From NCBI GenBank assembly GCA_017311185.1, contig JAESUZ010002387.1, positions 620,001 to 684,000 of the forward strand: a DNA stretch of 64,000 bases. Reading direction: 5' to 3'. This document shows, one piece after another, positions 1-9,535 of this stretch. Made by a program: the position numbers and the translations under genes. A model generated the notes under the pieces. That model made no database searches. It had not been told where the DNA came from and worked only from the letters and a program-made list of their open reading frames with translations. The first letter of the stretch is position 1. Every line of letters starts with the position of its first letter. Origin of the DNA: Proteles cristata cristata. Lineage: Eukaryota > Chordata > Mammalia > Carnivora > Hyaenidae.

Positions 1-223
1 GAAGAAAGAGAGCAGCATATAAGGTAATGTCCTAAGGAAGAGGTGGGACATGACCCAAATGTTTTGAGGAGTAAAAGAATGTGTCATGGGAGAGGAAAGG
101 CGTCCCCATGAGAAGCTAAAAGAAGCACATATTTGGGACGAGCAGAGAGCCAGTGAGCCTGGCTGAAGCAGAAGACTATTCTGGAAGGAAGCAATGTGAT
201 GGATTGAGAGCAGAATGGAAGGT

Positions 224-745
224 CTGATGGTTAATCTTGTGTGTCAGCCTGACTGGGATAAGGGACACATGATAGCTGGTAAGACATTCTTTCTGGGTGT
301 GTCTGTGAGGGGTCCCTAGAAGAGATGAGCCTTTGACCCAGTACACAAAGCAGAGAAAATCATCCTCATCGATATGCCTGGGCATCAGCCAACCCGTGGA
401 AGGGCTGGATGGAATGAAAAGGCAGAGGGAGGGGGAATTTACTCTCTCTGCTCTAACTGAGACACCCATCTTCTCCTGCCCTTGGACTTTACCACCCCTG
501 GTTCTCAGGCTTTCAGGCTCCAGAACATGCACCATCCGCAGCATGGTCCTCCACCCTCTGCCATTCCCAGGCTTTTGAACTCCTACTAAATTACACACTG
601 GTCTTCCTGATTTGTCAGTTTGCAGAAGGCAGATTGTGAGGCTTCTAAGCCTCCATAACTATGTGAGCCAATTCATGTAATAAATCTCCTCTTTTGTATG
701 CTATGTATTCCTTTTAGTTCTGTTTCTCTACAAAACTCTGAAAAC
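224..745 (+). repeat. Old LINE-type 3' end (L1M-like)
   Basis: The segment opens with a CTGATGGTTAAT-type sequence and closes with a TTCTGTTTCTCTaC-type end. In between it contains the GTGTGTCTGTGAGG and GTGAGCCAATTC blocks and an AATAAATCTC polyadenylation-like site. I recognise this as a common mammal-wide interspersed repeat resembling an L1M 3' end. The exact family is tentative. The 140-codon minus-strand reading frame over it (176-598) is a by-product and not a gene. Confidence 0.55.
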
Positions 746-818
746 ACAGAAGGCAAGTAATAGTTGCAATGATGCACTTTTGATACTAACTATCCAGAGG
801 TAGTTAAACTTCAGGGAT

Positions 819-900
819 GGGGCACCTGAGTGGCTCAGTCAGTTAAGCGTCCGACTTCAGCTCAGGTCATGATCTAACGGTTCATGGGTTCCAGCCCCGG
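819..900 (+). mobile_element. CAN SINE fragment (head only)
   Basis: Only the tRNA-like head of a felid CAN SINE remains, starting GGGGCACCTGAGTGGCTCAG and running through the GGTCATGATCT block. The CT-rich middle and A-rich tail are missing. The copy stops abruptly where an unrelated older repeat begins, so it was truncated by deletion or rearrangement. Confidence 0.8.
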
Positions 901-904
901 CCAT

Positions 905-1510
905 CCACATTTCTGACCAACTGGCTAAAAATTTAAGAGTTCCCAGTCCCTTCCTCAGGTTTGATAAGCCACTAGAATGACTTGTAGAACTCAGGAAACC
1001 TCCATATTTACAATCACAGTTTTATTATAAAAGTTACAAACCAGGATTTGCCAAATGAAGAGTCACACAGAACAAGATTTGAGAGGGTCCCAAACACGTT
1101 CTCAAGATGTGTCATCCCCCTGGCACATCATAAATATCACCAACCAGGAAGCTCACTCAAGCCTCAGGTGTCCAGTGTTTTGGAGGATTTCATTACATTT
1201 AGTGCTGTTGAATCATTGGCCACATGACCACTCAGTCTACAGTGCCTATCCCCTCCCCAAAGGTCAAGAGGTCAGGCTGATGCCACCTGGCTCAGAACTT
1301 CAACCCTCTAATCACTTGTTTGGTCTTTGTGGCATGGCCAGCCTTCATTCTAAAACTATTTAGGGACCTACCTCAAGTCAGCATCATTAGCATAAGCTCA
1401 GATGTGGTCCGAGGGCTCCTATTATGAAATTCCAAAGGCTTCAAGGCTCTGCTCCAGGAACCTGGGACAATGACCAGCCAAGTTCTTTGCCATAAGAACA
1501 TTATTACTAG
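905..1510 (-). repeat. Old LTR/LINE-type repeat, minus orientation
   Basis: Read on the minus strand, this matches a mammalian interspersed repeat I recognise only by blocks. These are an AATAAAACTGT polyadenylation-like segment (complement of 1012-1026), a TGAGTTCT..GTCATTCTAG block, and an upstream part carrying GTGATTAGAGGGTTG. A polyadenylation-like site in mid-element suggests an LTR, but an old L1 3' end is possible. No protein-coding part remains. Confidence 0.45.
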
Positions 1511-2494
1511 TTAGGGGACTAGAGATACTGAGGACACAGTGGAAGCATTAAGAACCTGTTTAATCCAGAAAAGATTTATTTAAATGCATAGGATGGTTCA
1601 GCCAAACATAAGAGAAGAGAAAAGCAATTCAGTAGGAACATTACTTTTCAATCAATGAAAAATCAATACAATTAACATCATTAGATTTCAAGGACCACAT
1701 GAGTAAAACAAGAAGAGAAGACCTCTGAAAAGAGTAAACAAGGATATATTTTTTAATAAATAGGATTCATAAGAAGTTGGGAATGGAAATAAATATATTT
1801 ATTTATAAATATAAATAGTTGTTTTCTTGAAAGGAACTCAAAATGTGTGAGAGCAATTAGATCGTCAATTTGAAGTCAAAGTTTTCACAGCTTCAAAGGG
1901 GCAGGTGAGGCCCAAGTTGTTTTGAAGACAGGGAGACATGAAGGAGTGGCGGCCAGGATGTAACTTTTCCTTAAGAAAGTTTAGCCCTTGTTTTCAACCA
2001 TCCCCCCCAACCTAGTAATTGCCAAATTTACTTTGATATATGTCATAGAAATTTGCCTTAAGAAATACAGAATCCATTTTTTCTTCTAAGTGATAATATC
2101 CTTAACTTTCATTTCTACAGATACAGCCTGGGAAGAGGGGGTGCTGAACAGGACAGAACCAAGGCACTTCTAGGAGGTAGGGTACCAATCGAGGGAACGG
2201 GGTATAAGAAAGAAAACCAAACACAGATGTCTTTGGTTTCTGGCTTAGGTGACTTTGTAGACAGATAATGATCCCATTAACCAGGATGGAAAATATCAAG
2301 AAGTGGAGCAGATATGAAGGTAAAGCTTGTAAGTGGATTTTGTGACATCACATGCAGATGTGCAGGAAGCAGATGTGCTTTCTAATTGCAGGAAGCAATT
2401 AGAAAGACAAATCTGGAGGTCAAGGGTCCACAGCTGTCATGTGTTTTTAATTACTTAAATGGAAACTCTTTAAATTTAAAACCTCCCTTTCAAC
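1511..2494. other. Unassigned AT-rich DNA
   Basis: No recognisable gene or repeat family. The part near 1560-1820 is A/T-rich. The only structure seen is a short perfect hairpin at 2378-2406, reported separately. Confidence 0.6.
2378..2406. repeat. Perfect 12-bp inverted repeat (hairpin)
   Basis: CTTTCTAATTGC and GCAATTAGAAAG are exact reverse complements separated by 5 bases (AGGAA). The 11-base string TGCAGGAAGCA also occurs twice, at 2361-2371 and 2387-2397, so the hairpin overlaps a short direct repeat. The origin is probably a local template-switch event. No T-run follows it, so it is not a terminator. Confidence 0.8.
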
Positions 2495-2682
2495 TGGGAC
2501 TTAAGTCCCTACCCCAAGTTTACTTATTTGTATTTGTATTTATATTCATATTTATGTGTATGTATGGGTGTGTGGATAGGTACATAGGTGGGACTTAAGT
2601 CCCTACCCCAAGTTTACTTATTTGTATTTGTATTTATATTCATATTTATGTGTATGTACGTGTGTGTGGATAGGTACATAGG
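2495..2682. repeat. 94-bp tandem duplication (2 copies)
   Basis: Copy one is 2495-2588 and copy two 2589-2682, a strict 94-base offset. Each begins TGGGACTTAAGTCCC and ends GGATAGGTACATAGG. The copies are nearly identical; for example TATGGG in the first reads TACGTG in the second, so the duplication looks fairly recent. The second copy runs straight into the GATA/GATG microsatellite. Confidence 0.9.
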
Positions 2683-2772
2683 TAGGTAGGTAGATAGATA
2701 CAGATGATGATGATGATAGATAGAAAGATAGATACATACATACATAGATACATAGATAGATGATAGATAGAT

Positions 2773-2806
<34 letters not shown>

Positions 2807-2995
2807 GTATAGATGGATAGTAGGTAGGTAGATAGATATAGCTAGATGAACATGACAGGTAAGTAGAATGATAGATGATAAATAGATGGTTAGATGAATG
2901 GAAAGATGGATGGATGGGTGGATGGAGAGATGGATGGATGGATGGATAGACAGATGGATAGATAGATGATGGATAGTAGGTAGGTAGATAGATCA
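2683..2995. repeat. Compound GATA/GATG/GGTA microsatellite
   Basis: About 310 bases of imperfect tetranucleotide repeats: AGGT, then AGAT/GATA runs, then GATG runs and AGAT again. Interruptions are scattered, including a GATGAT trinucleotide run near 2705. The 149-codon minus-strand Ser/Tyr/Pro-rich frame across it is repeat translation, not a gene. An array this long is likely length-polymorphic. Confidence 0.95.
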
Positions 2996-3164
2996 GTATA
3001 GTAGCTACCACCTCTGTAATCAATATTTTTGTCAGCCAATTCACCCCAAATGCTTTCAAATTCTGTCTGTAGTATAATTTTTGCATTCTTCCCAAATTTC
3101 TCAGCTAGGGAAGAGAACTAATAACTGGTAGGAAATTCACACTTATGAAATTCTCCTTCTGCTA

Positions 3165-3310
3165 GTTCTGTGGCAGACACTCATTCACGATGACCCCGAG
3201 AAACGGGCCTACAAACACTATTTTTACAAGCAAGGAAACCAAAGATCAAAGGGTCCCATGACTGATGAGCAGAACCCAGGTGAAAACCCCAAGTCCTCCA
3301 TCCTGATTCT
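3165..3310 (-). mobile_element. MIR fragment
   Basis: On the minus strand this follows the MIR core order: an exon-like TGGGTTCTGCTC block (complement of AGCAGAACCCAGG), then GGTTTCCTTGCTTGTAA. Divergence is high, as expected for MIR, and both ends are indistinct. Confidence 0.5.
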
Positions 3311-4093
3311 CAGGGGGCCCCTTGACTAACTCACAGTGGCATTGGAAAATACCATGGAACACTACAGAACAAGTTTAGACCAGAATCTTTACTGCAGGGA
3401 ATCTGATAAAAGTTCTTAAAACCTCTCTAAGTTTATATATATTCTTACTAGTCTCAGTTTCAAACAAAATGATCAATGCTTTCTTTCCTCAGCAGCATCC
3501 AGGAAGGGAAACATCCACTGAAGTGATAGTGGAAATATCCTCATGGCTGCTAACCTCCGCTGGTGGAAAGAAGATGGGCCTCTAAGAGAGGGGATGAGAG
3601 ATGAACGCTTTAAAGAAGAAAGAAGACAGGCTGAGGAGTTAAGAGCTTATATCCTCGGCAAGAGGGCGATAAATGTTTGATGCAAAGTTTTACAGTCTTT
3701 TCTGAAGGTCACCTAAGGTACTCTGCTGCACGAGAGTAGGGCTCCCCTGTATTTTCTGGAAAAATGTCTATGTAGCATTAAGAAACCTAAGAGGTCCTTC
3801 TAATCTCACTCAGCCTTTCTCCACCCCCAACATCTGTGAGATGAAAATTTCACTGTTACAGCTAACCTGATGCCAGACTGTCTCCACTCATCATGAGACA
3901 GGATAGACTGGACAGAATTTATGTAGAAAGAATACATCTCAACTGAACGAAGTGATGGAAGCCTTGAACCAAGGGTTCTTGTCCACCGACCCCCAAGGAG
4001 GCATAACAAGACAACGTTTTTCCCTCTGGTGGTTACTAAAAACAAATTCCAGGTGCATCTCCTGGGCACGTGTTTGCACGCCAGGACCTGCAC
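3311..4093. other. No recognisable feature
   Basis: No repeat family, splice-flanked reading frame or structural motif was identified. Reading frames here are under 100 codons and overlap on opposite strands, which is typical of chance. Confidence 0.6.
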
Positions 4094-4121
4094 TGTGTGT
4101 GTGTGTGTCTATGTCTGTGTG

Positions 4122-4154
<33 letters not shown>
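4094..4154. repeat. TG dinucleotide microsatellite
   Basis: Imperfect TG repeat with a short interruption (TCTATGTCTG) and a pure run of about 15 TG units at its right end. The CVCV-rich small frames over it are repeat translations. Confidence 0.95.
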
Positions 4155-4895
4155 AAAACACAGCATGTTTTAGTCCCTGTGCTCAGGGCTACATTGGACT
4201 CCCTCCTGAAAGTCTACAGCAGACGGCCTAGCACGTCATTCCCTGCCCTCGTGGGATGGCCCACTTTGTGTGTGTATAGGAGCAAGGTTGAGATGAAGAT
4301 AAACAGCACTCAAATAACCCCACGAGCAGAGAATTACAGCTGAGAAAAGTGCCAAGAAGAACTGCAGTGCTAAGAGTCTGTTACAAAGGCCGCTGGCAGA
4401 CTGGGCTCCCCTAAGCGGTGCTCCATTCATAAGGATGAGTAAAAGTATCTAAGTGAAGAAGTATGCGGGGAGCCGGGGGTTCAGAGGAACTGAAAACACA
4501 CCGTACGGCAGAAACCAGCACGTGTGGGGGTGGCGTGTGAAGGGAAACACTACTCCTTACAGAGCTCCATAGGCCAGTGGGAGTTTCCAGTCTGCGGTTG
4601 GTGGTATGCTGTTTGGAATAGATAAAGATAATCGAGAACAGAGTGAAAGGTGTCAAGGTGGCTTGGGGAAGGCCGACTGGAAGAGCTCTGAGCTGAGTCC
4701 AGTGGGGACACAAGTGAGTGTGGAGAGACCCCAGATATAACTAAAACATAAACTCGACACATCGAATTTTGATTGCACTCAGTGTTTACTGTGAGGTCAG
4801 GACCTATCTTTCTCTCGGGGTTTGGACCCCAAGTATGTAAGATTGTACATTCTCAATAAATACTTGAGAAAGATGGCAGGGACAAGGAGGAAGAT
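4155..4895. other. No recognisable feature
   Basis: Non-repetitive sequence of mixed composition. The several small frames overlap each other on both strands and show no flanking splice sites I would defend. Confidence 0.6.
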
Positions 4896-5111
4896 GGGGC
4901 ACCTGGGAGGCTCAGCCAGTTAAGCAGCCGACTTCGGCTCGGGTCATGATCTCATGACTCCTGAGTTCGAGCCCTGTATCGGGCTCTGTGCTGACAGCTT
5001 AGAGCCTGGAGCCTGCTTGGGATTCTGTGTCCCTCTCTCTCTCTGCCCCTCCTCTATTCATGCTCTGCTGCTCGCTCTCTCTCAGAAATAAATAAACATT
5101 TGAAAGCAAGC
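4896..5111 (+). mobile_element. CAN SINE (SINEC_Fc type), full length
   Basis: Starts GGGGCACCTGGGAGGCTCAG, with A-box and B-box (GAGTTCGAGCCC) regions of the tRNA-Lys-derived head. It continues through GCTCTGTGCTGACAGC and GAGCCTGGAGCC, a CT-rich stretch and the AATAAATAAACATTTG tail. It belongs to the subfamily with GACAGC..GATTCTGTGTC. Its tail passes directly into a GAAG array. Confidence 0.95.
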
Positions 5112-5168
5112 AAGAAGGAAGGAAGGAAGGAAGGAAGGAAGGAAGGAAGGAAGGAAGGAAGGAAGGAA
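5112..5168. repeat. GGAA/GAAG tetranucleotide array
   Basis: About 13 nearly perfect GGAA units that begin in the A-rich tail of the preceding SINE, a usual birthplace of such arrays. One strand is all purine. Confidence 0.95.
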
Positions 5169-6459
5169 ATGACTCAGCACAGAACAGTCCTCTGCAGAAT
5201 GGAAATCAAGGCCTCTGCCTTGCTCCACAGTCTGCGGGAAGTATGAACTTCGTTTCCTAAAGCACTAGGTATCAATCTTAAAACCTTAAACTCTTTTCCT
5301 TTATGATTTTTTTAATAATTTGATTACAAAGCCTGCAAATATTGTATCTTCTTTACTTTCCATTGCAACGTGAGTTACGAGTTAAAGCACCTTTGTAGCT
5401 TCGTCTAGGCAGCTGACCTTCATTAAACAATTCTGAAATGATTACAAAAGCTATAAACAATAAAAAGGTGCAAAATGAATGAGTTGTGAGTTCCAGCAAA
5501 TGGACTTACAGATTGATTCCTGGCAGTTGAATTAGAGCCTGTAGCTCTGCTTAGGAACCCGCCTCAGAGAAGATTCTCCATTTCTTGTGACTTCACTTAC
5601 CTATCAGTAAAATGGAAGGCTTTGGGGGAAAGATGTGCTTTCTGGAAATTTCTGCTCTAATTTTTTTAACTGCTCATTATTAAGCACTCGGACTCCTGTG
5701 GACTCAACTGCCCCCAGCACTCGGCTCCTGGTACATGACGTTCTGGAACGCCTGATAAACGGGAGCTGCCCTATCTCCCCCACTTGCTGTGGAGATAACC
5801 CACAACCAACAGAAGGGCCTCATGGTGGGGTAGAGTGGGCTGCTTCCCAGCTCCTGAAGGTCACCGTGGGGCAGGGGGACTGGCTTACAGCAGGGACGAG
5901 GGCGAGACGGGGGCTGGTGAAGAGTTCTCTCCTCAGATGCCAAAACCACAAGAGCTCAGAGGTGCCCAGGGTCACAGGCAGCCCCAGGCCCAGAGCCAGA
6001 GAGCCCCGGCGAGTGTCTGTTCCCTGGCCAGACGCCAGCACACCTGGCCCTTCCTCCGGGTCGCCATCCCACACTCCCTCTCCTCACCGGGCCCAGGAAA
6101 CAACAGCACTCCCTGAGGGCTAAGGGGAAATCCAAGTGAAGAGCCTTGTTGGAGAAAGGGTGGACGGAGCGCCCCCCGGTGGTGGGATCCGCAGAGCCGG
6201 AGGGAGAAGGGACTGGGTGAGCCCAAGAGCTCATTCTCACACTCCTGATACTGCGATCTGGGCCATGCAAGGAACACGGGCACAGCCCTGGCCTCTTCCC
6301 ACCAGGCACCTTCAAAGGTGAAATGACTCGAGTACAACGAAGAGTAATTCCAGCTCTGTGACAGCGCTGTCAGGACTTGCTGTTTGCCTTCTCTGACAAA
6401 AACTGTCGTCACATGTGCTCACTGGAGAAAACAAAGGATTCAAAGTACTCATTCTCCTA
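5169..6459. other. Unassigned DNA, GC-rich on the right
   Basis: No repeat or gene recognised. The stretch from about 5790 to 6300 is visibly GC-rich with scattered CpG. It holds six overlapping frames of 60-160 codons in both strands, an effect of few stop codons in GC-rich DNA. None has a recognisable protein signature. Confidence 0.55.
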
Positions 6460-6645
6460 TACCTGTGTTGCCAGGCACTGGACTAAATATTACTTTGCAT
6501 ACGTTATGTTGTTATGATACATCGGCTCTGAAAGGGAGTCTTTATTATTCCCTTTCTTTGATGAGGAAATGGAAATTCAGAGAGACTAAGAAACGTTTCC
6601 CAAACAATACAACTCCGTGGGGAGATCGGCCCCTCTCTACCTGGG
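6460..6645 (-). mobile_element. MIR, minus orientation
   Basis: Reads in MIR order on the minus strand. The + strand shows GCCAGGCACTGGACTAA, then TATTATTCCC, then GATGAGGAAATGGAAATTCAG, matching complements of the MIR core and its LINE-like 3' part. It is diverged and lacks the far ends. Confidence 0.75.
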
Positions 6646-6870
6646 GCTCTTAGGCATTTCTGAACATGGGCGAGCATCACTCTCTGTGTTGCTCATCCAC
6701 CGCCATGGTTGATAGCAGGGCGGGGCACAGGGAAGGGGCAGCTTGGTGTGTTACGTGGTGCCTGGCGTTCTGGGAATCACTGTTTTTCCTTTAAATGATT
6801 ACAGTAAAGAGATACTCCGTTTCTGCTTGCAGGATGATAAGGAGTTTCCTTTAAAAAGAAACCATTATTT

Positions 6871-7030
6871 AAGGAAAAGAGGGAAAAAAGAAAGAAGAAA
6901 AGAAGAAGAGAAAGAAAGAGGAAGGAAGGAAGGAGGGAAGGAGGGAACAAGGAAGGCAGAGAGGCAGGAGAAAGGTGGAAGGAAGGAAGGGATAGAGAGA
7001 GTAGGAGGGAAAAAGAAGGAGTTAAAGAAA
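6871..7030. repeat. Purine-rich GAAG/GGGA low-complexity tract
   Basis: About 150 bases almost entirely A and G on the + strand, with GAAGGAAGGAGGGAAGGAGG-type units. The Lys/Glu/Arg-rich 125-codon frame at 6743-7120 is mostly a translation of this tract. Confidence 0.9.
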
Positions 7031-7639
7031 AATATGGATGGAAAAAATCATCAAGACATTAAGCAGATGGCAGATTTGACACCCTTCACCCTACACTTCA
7101 TTATTCTCCCCTGTTCATAGTATCAACTCAGACTTTGATGTGTCACTAAGAAATAGTTTCCAATACTGGCTTCTGAGCATTGATAGCCTTGAGTATTGTG
7201 TAGTATTTGTCGGTAACTCTCAACACACAAGATTATAATTCTTAGGTACTGAGTGGTAGAAATCAAAACTATCATGGTCAGAGTTCCACGTTCCCGCTAT
7301 GAATCATGCTTATTCCAGGAACCCAAGGCTGGGAAATCTCAGAATCATCTAGAACTGATACCCTGGAAAGATAGAGAGAGACCAAATGAGACTGAACCAG
7401 AAGCATGGGATCAACGAAGCAAGCACTCAAAGCCTGCATCAAAGCAGCGGTCAAAATGAAGCAGAGGGCAGGGGTGGGTAGATGGAGGTGGTCTTGTGAA
7501 CTGGGGCATCCTAAAAGCTTCATAGGAGCCCATGTGACTTATGAGGCAAACATGCCCTCCAGCCCTTCACCCTCTCAACAAGTCACTGCTGAGTTAACGG
7601 AGGAAAGGAGAACTCATTGATCAGTCACCCAACAATTTA
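7031..7639. other. No recognisable feature
   Basis: Ordinary unique-looking sequence. The reading frames of 60-80 codons overlap on both strands. Confidence 0.6.
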
Positions 7640-7965
7640 TACTTATCACTCATCATAAGGCAAGTCGTTAAGCTTAGCACTTGGGGAATATGTAAAGAAT
7701 AAACACGGTTCCTAATTCCAAGGGGCTTACACCCGGACCAGAAGATTAAAAGTTAACTGTGACAAAAATTAGCAAGTAAAATGTGCTAGAAAAAATACGG
7801 AGGAGGAAGAGGAGGAAGGGAACAAGGACAAAAAGACTGTGAAGGAATTGCCTTGGGCGGGAGCAAGGGATCATTTCTAGGCAGAGTTCTCTGGAAGGTC
7901 TCAGGAAAGAGATAATCTTTGAGCCAAGTCCTATAGATGATTCAGTTGACACAGGCGGAGATGGA
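7640..7965 (-). mobile_element. L2 (LINE2) 3'-region remnant
   Basis: The + strand carries complements of well-known L2 blocks: a CTTAGCACTTGGGGAATATG region, then AAGGGGCTTACACC. Further right is GGAAGGTCTCAGGAAAGAGATAA followed by TTTGAGCCAAGTCCTA, the complement of the L2 CTCAGCTCAAATGTCACC region. Strongly diverged. A GAGGAGGAAGAGGAGG purine run lies inside it. Confidence 0.6.
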
Positions 7966-9380
7966 TGGGAGGGTAACCTCAGAGACCGGTCTTACTAAGG
8001 GGGAGATGCTTGAGGTCTGAACCTGCCGTAGAAGCCCCAAAACCTCGAGCATGCGGAGCCCAAGAAAGCAGAACCCTTGATAAGTTGTGCATTGTAAGCC
8101 TTAGCAATAAAGCTTTTCTTGTTCTCTTGGGGAAAGCAAACTCAAAATACTATTCACATATTTGTATTTTCAATCCGTAAAAGTAATTACCTCCAGCTAA
8201 AGTGTCCCTGAGATTCAAAAACAGAAAAACATCTCTTGAATTGTTTTATCTTTTCTTTGTTAGTGGAAACCACAGCCCACACAAACCCATACATAAGAAT
8301 ATCATAATTAGAATAGTGGGCCCACCCACACCTTCCATCAGGATGCATCAATACGCAAAGGTAACCAATGGGACCCCTCCCCTAGGTCTACCGGGGGAGA
8401 TACAAGATCCCAAAGCCCAGGGGGAGGCTGCCTTGAAAACCATCTGTTGGAAGCTCTCCATGCGAGGTTGCCAAACTTCACAGCACACACGCTCTGCATG
8501 ACATTATCATATTTTGAATCAAAATGAAACGAGCCCATCAAATTTCTCCCTAGTAAGCAAACAAACTAATGCTAACGCATCACTTGATGTTTCCTTAGAA
8601 CCAATAATGTCCCTGTGTTTCAGTTTCTGTGACTGTAAATCTTGACAACAGGTTTTGTCAAACGACGCTCCCAGTGCCAGAACCAGGACTACCCATGGCC
8701 CAGTGACTCTGCAGAGGAATGTCTCTCGGACAGGTGACTTGTGTGCAGCTCTGCACGGACTGGTCCTGCCTGGTCTCCATAGTGACCAAGTAAAAAGAAA
8801 CGACGCAAGCCGAGAAGACTGACTCCTCGAGACCTGGTACATTTGTAAAAGGAGAGAAAGTCATCTAGGGAACCAAAAAATATCTTGTCCGTTGGACTAG
8901 ACAGGTGACATGGAGTGGGGGTCTGTGCTGGACTGAGAAGGCTTTCAGGAGATCGTGCCACGCCACAGTCATCCCAGGGAGGTGAAGGAAAGCACGCTCC
9001 AGCCTCATGTGCCCTATGAACCGGGGTGGCCACAGCAAAGGGGGTGACCTGCCTGAGAAAGGAAGGCTCTGGGAAGGAGATTAAGATGGCCATTGTGACT
9101 GAAGTCAAACCTCTTGGGGGACAAGATGAAGGTGAGGCAATTTCCTCATGATACCCCACAGTGAGGTGCGATCTATCCAGATCTCCTCAGCCCCCTCACC
9201 ACCCTCAAGCTCGCCAGCCACCAGCTCCCTGGCTCTCTCCTCCCCCACATCCGGGCAGGCATTCCTGAGCTTTCTCTCCTTACCCTCCAGTCCGTTCTTT
9301 CTACCATAGCTGCCCTGCCACTGACTCACCTCTCTCTCTCTCTCTCTCTCCTAGAATCCAACAGGATTGGATTGGTTGCC
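7966..9380. other. No recognisable feature (short CT run inside)
   Basis: No repeat family recognised. A pure CT run lies at 9330-9350. Minus-strand frames of 107 and 156 codons (8519-8842 and 8689-9159) overlap each other in different frames and have no recognisable domain. Confidence 0.55.
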
Positions 9381-9384
9381 AGCC

Positions 9385-9535
9385 TTCCTGGCTCTGGTCT
9401 CCACCTCCTCCACGCTGTGGCCAAAGCAGCCCATCTAAAGGACAAATGTGAGCGGTCTCCCCCTATGCTGCAACCTCCTGACGGCTTCACGCCATCTCCT
9501 CTGAAAAGTCGCTGCACCTCACCTTGCCCTAAAAC
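9385..9535 (+). mobile_element. L2 fragment
   Basis: Matches the L2 3' region by order: CTGGTCTCCACC, then CCACGCTGTGGCCA, a CATCTAAAGGACAAAT block, a CTCCCCCTATGCTGCAACCTCC block and CGGCTTCACGCCATC. In L2 these correspond to the CTGGTCTCCC...TGCTTAAAACCCTCCAATGGC stretch. Weak, from memory of the consensus. Confidence 0.5.

Noticed and set aside
176..598. 140-codon minus-strand frame
   Set aside because: It lies antisense within an old LINE-type interspersed repeat that occurs widely in mammals.
2646..3095. 149-codon Ser/Tyr/Pro-rich minus-strand frame
   Set aside because: It is the translation of the GATA/GATG array, which has no stop codons in that frame.
4896..5000. tRNA-like A and B boxes as possible tRNA genes (also at the other SINE heads)
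   Set aside because: The boxes belong to the tRNA-Lys-derived heads of CAN SINEs. The cloverleaf is degenerate and is followed by SINE body, so these are not tRNA genes.
6200..6320. Possible promoter or CpG island
   Set aside because: GC-rich but short, with no initiator or TATA pattern and no downstream exon. CpG counts by eye do not stand out enough.
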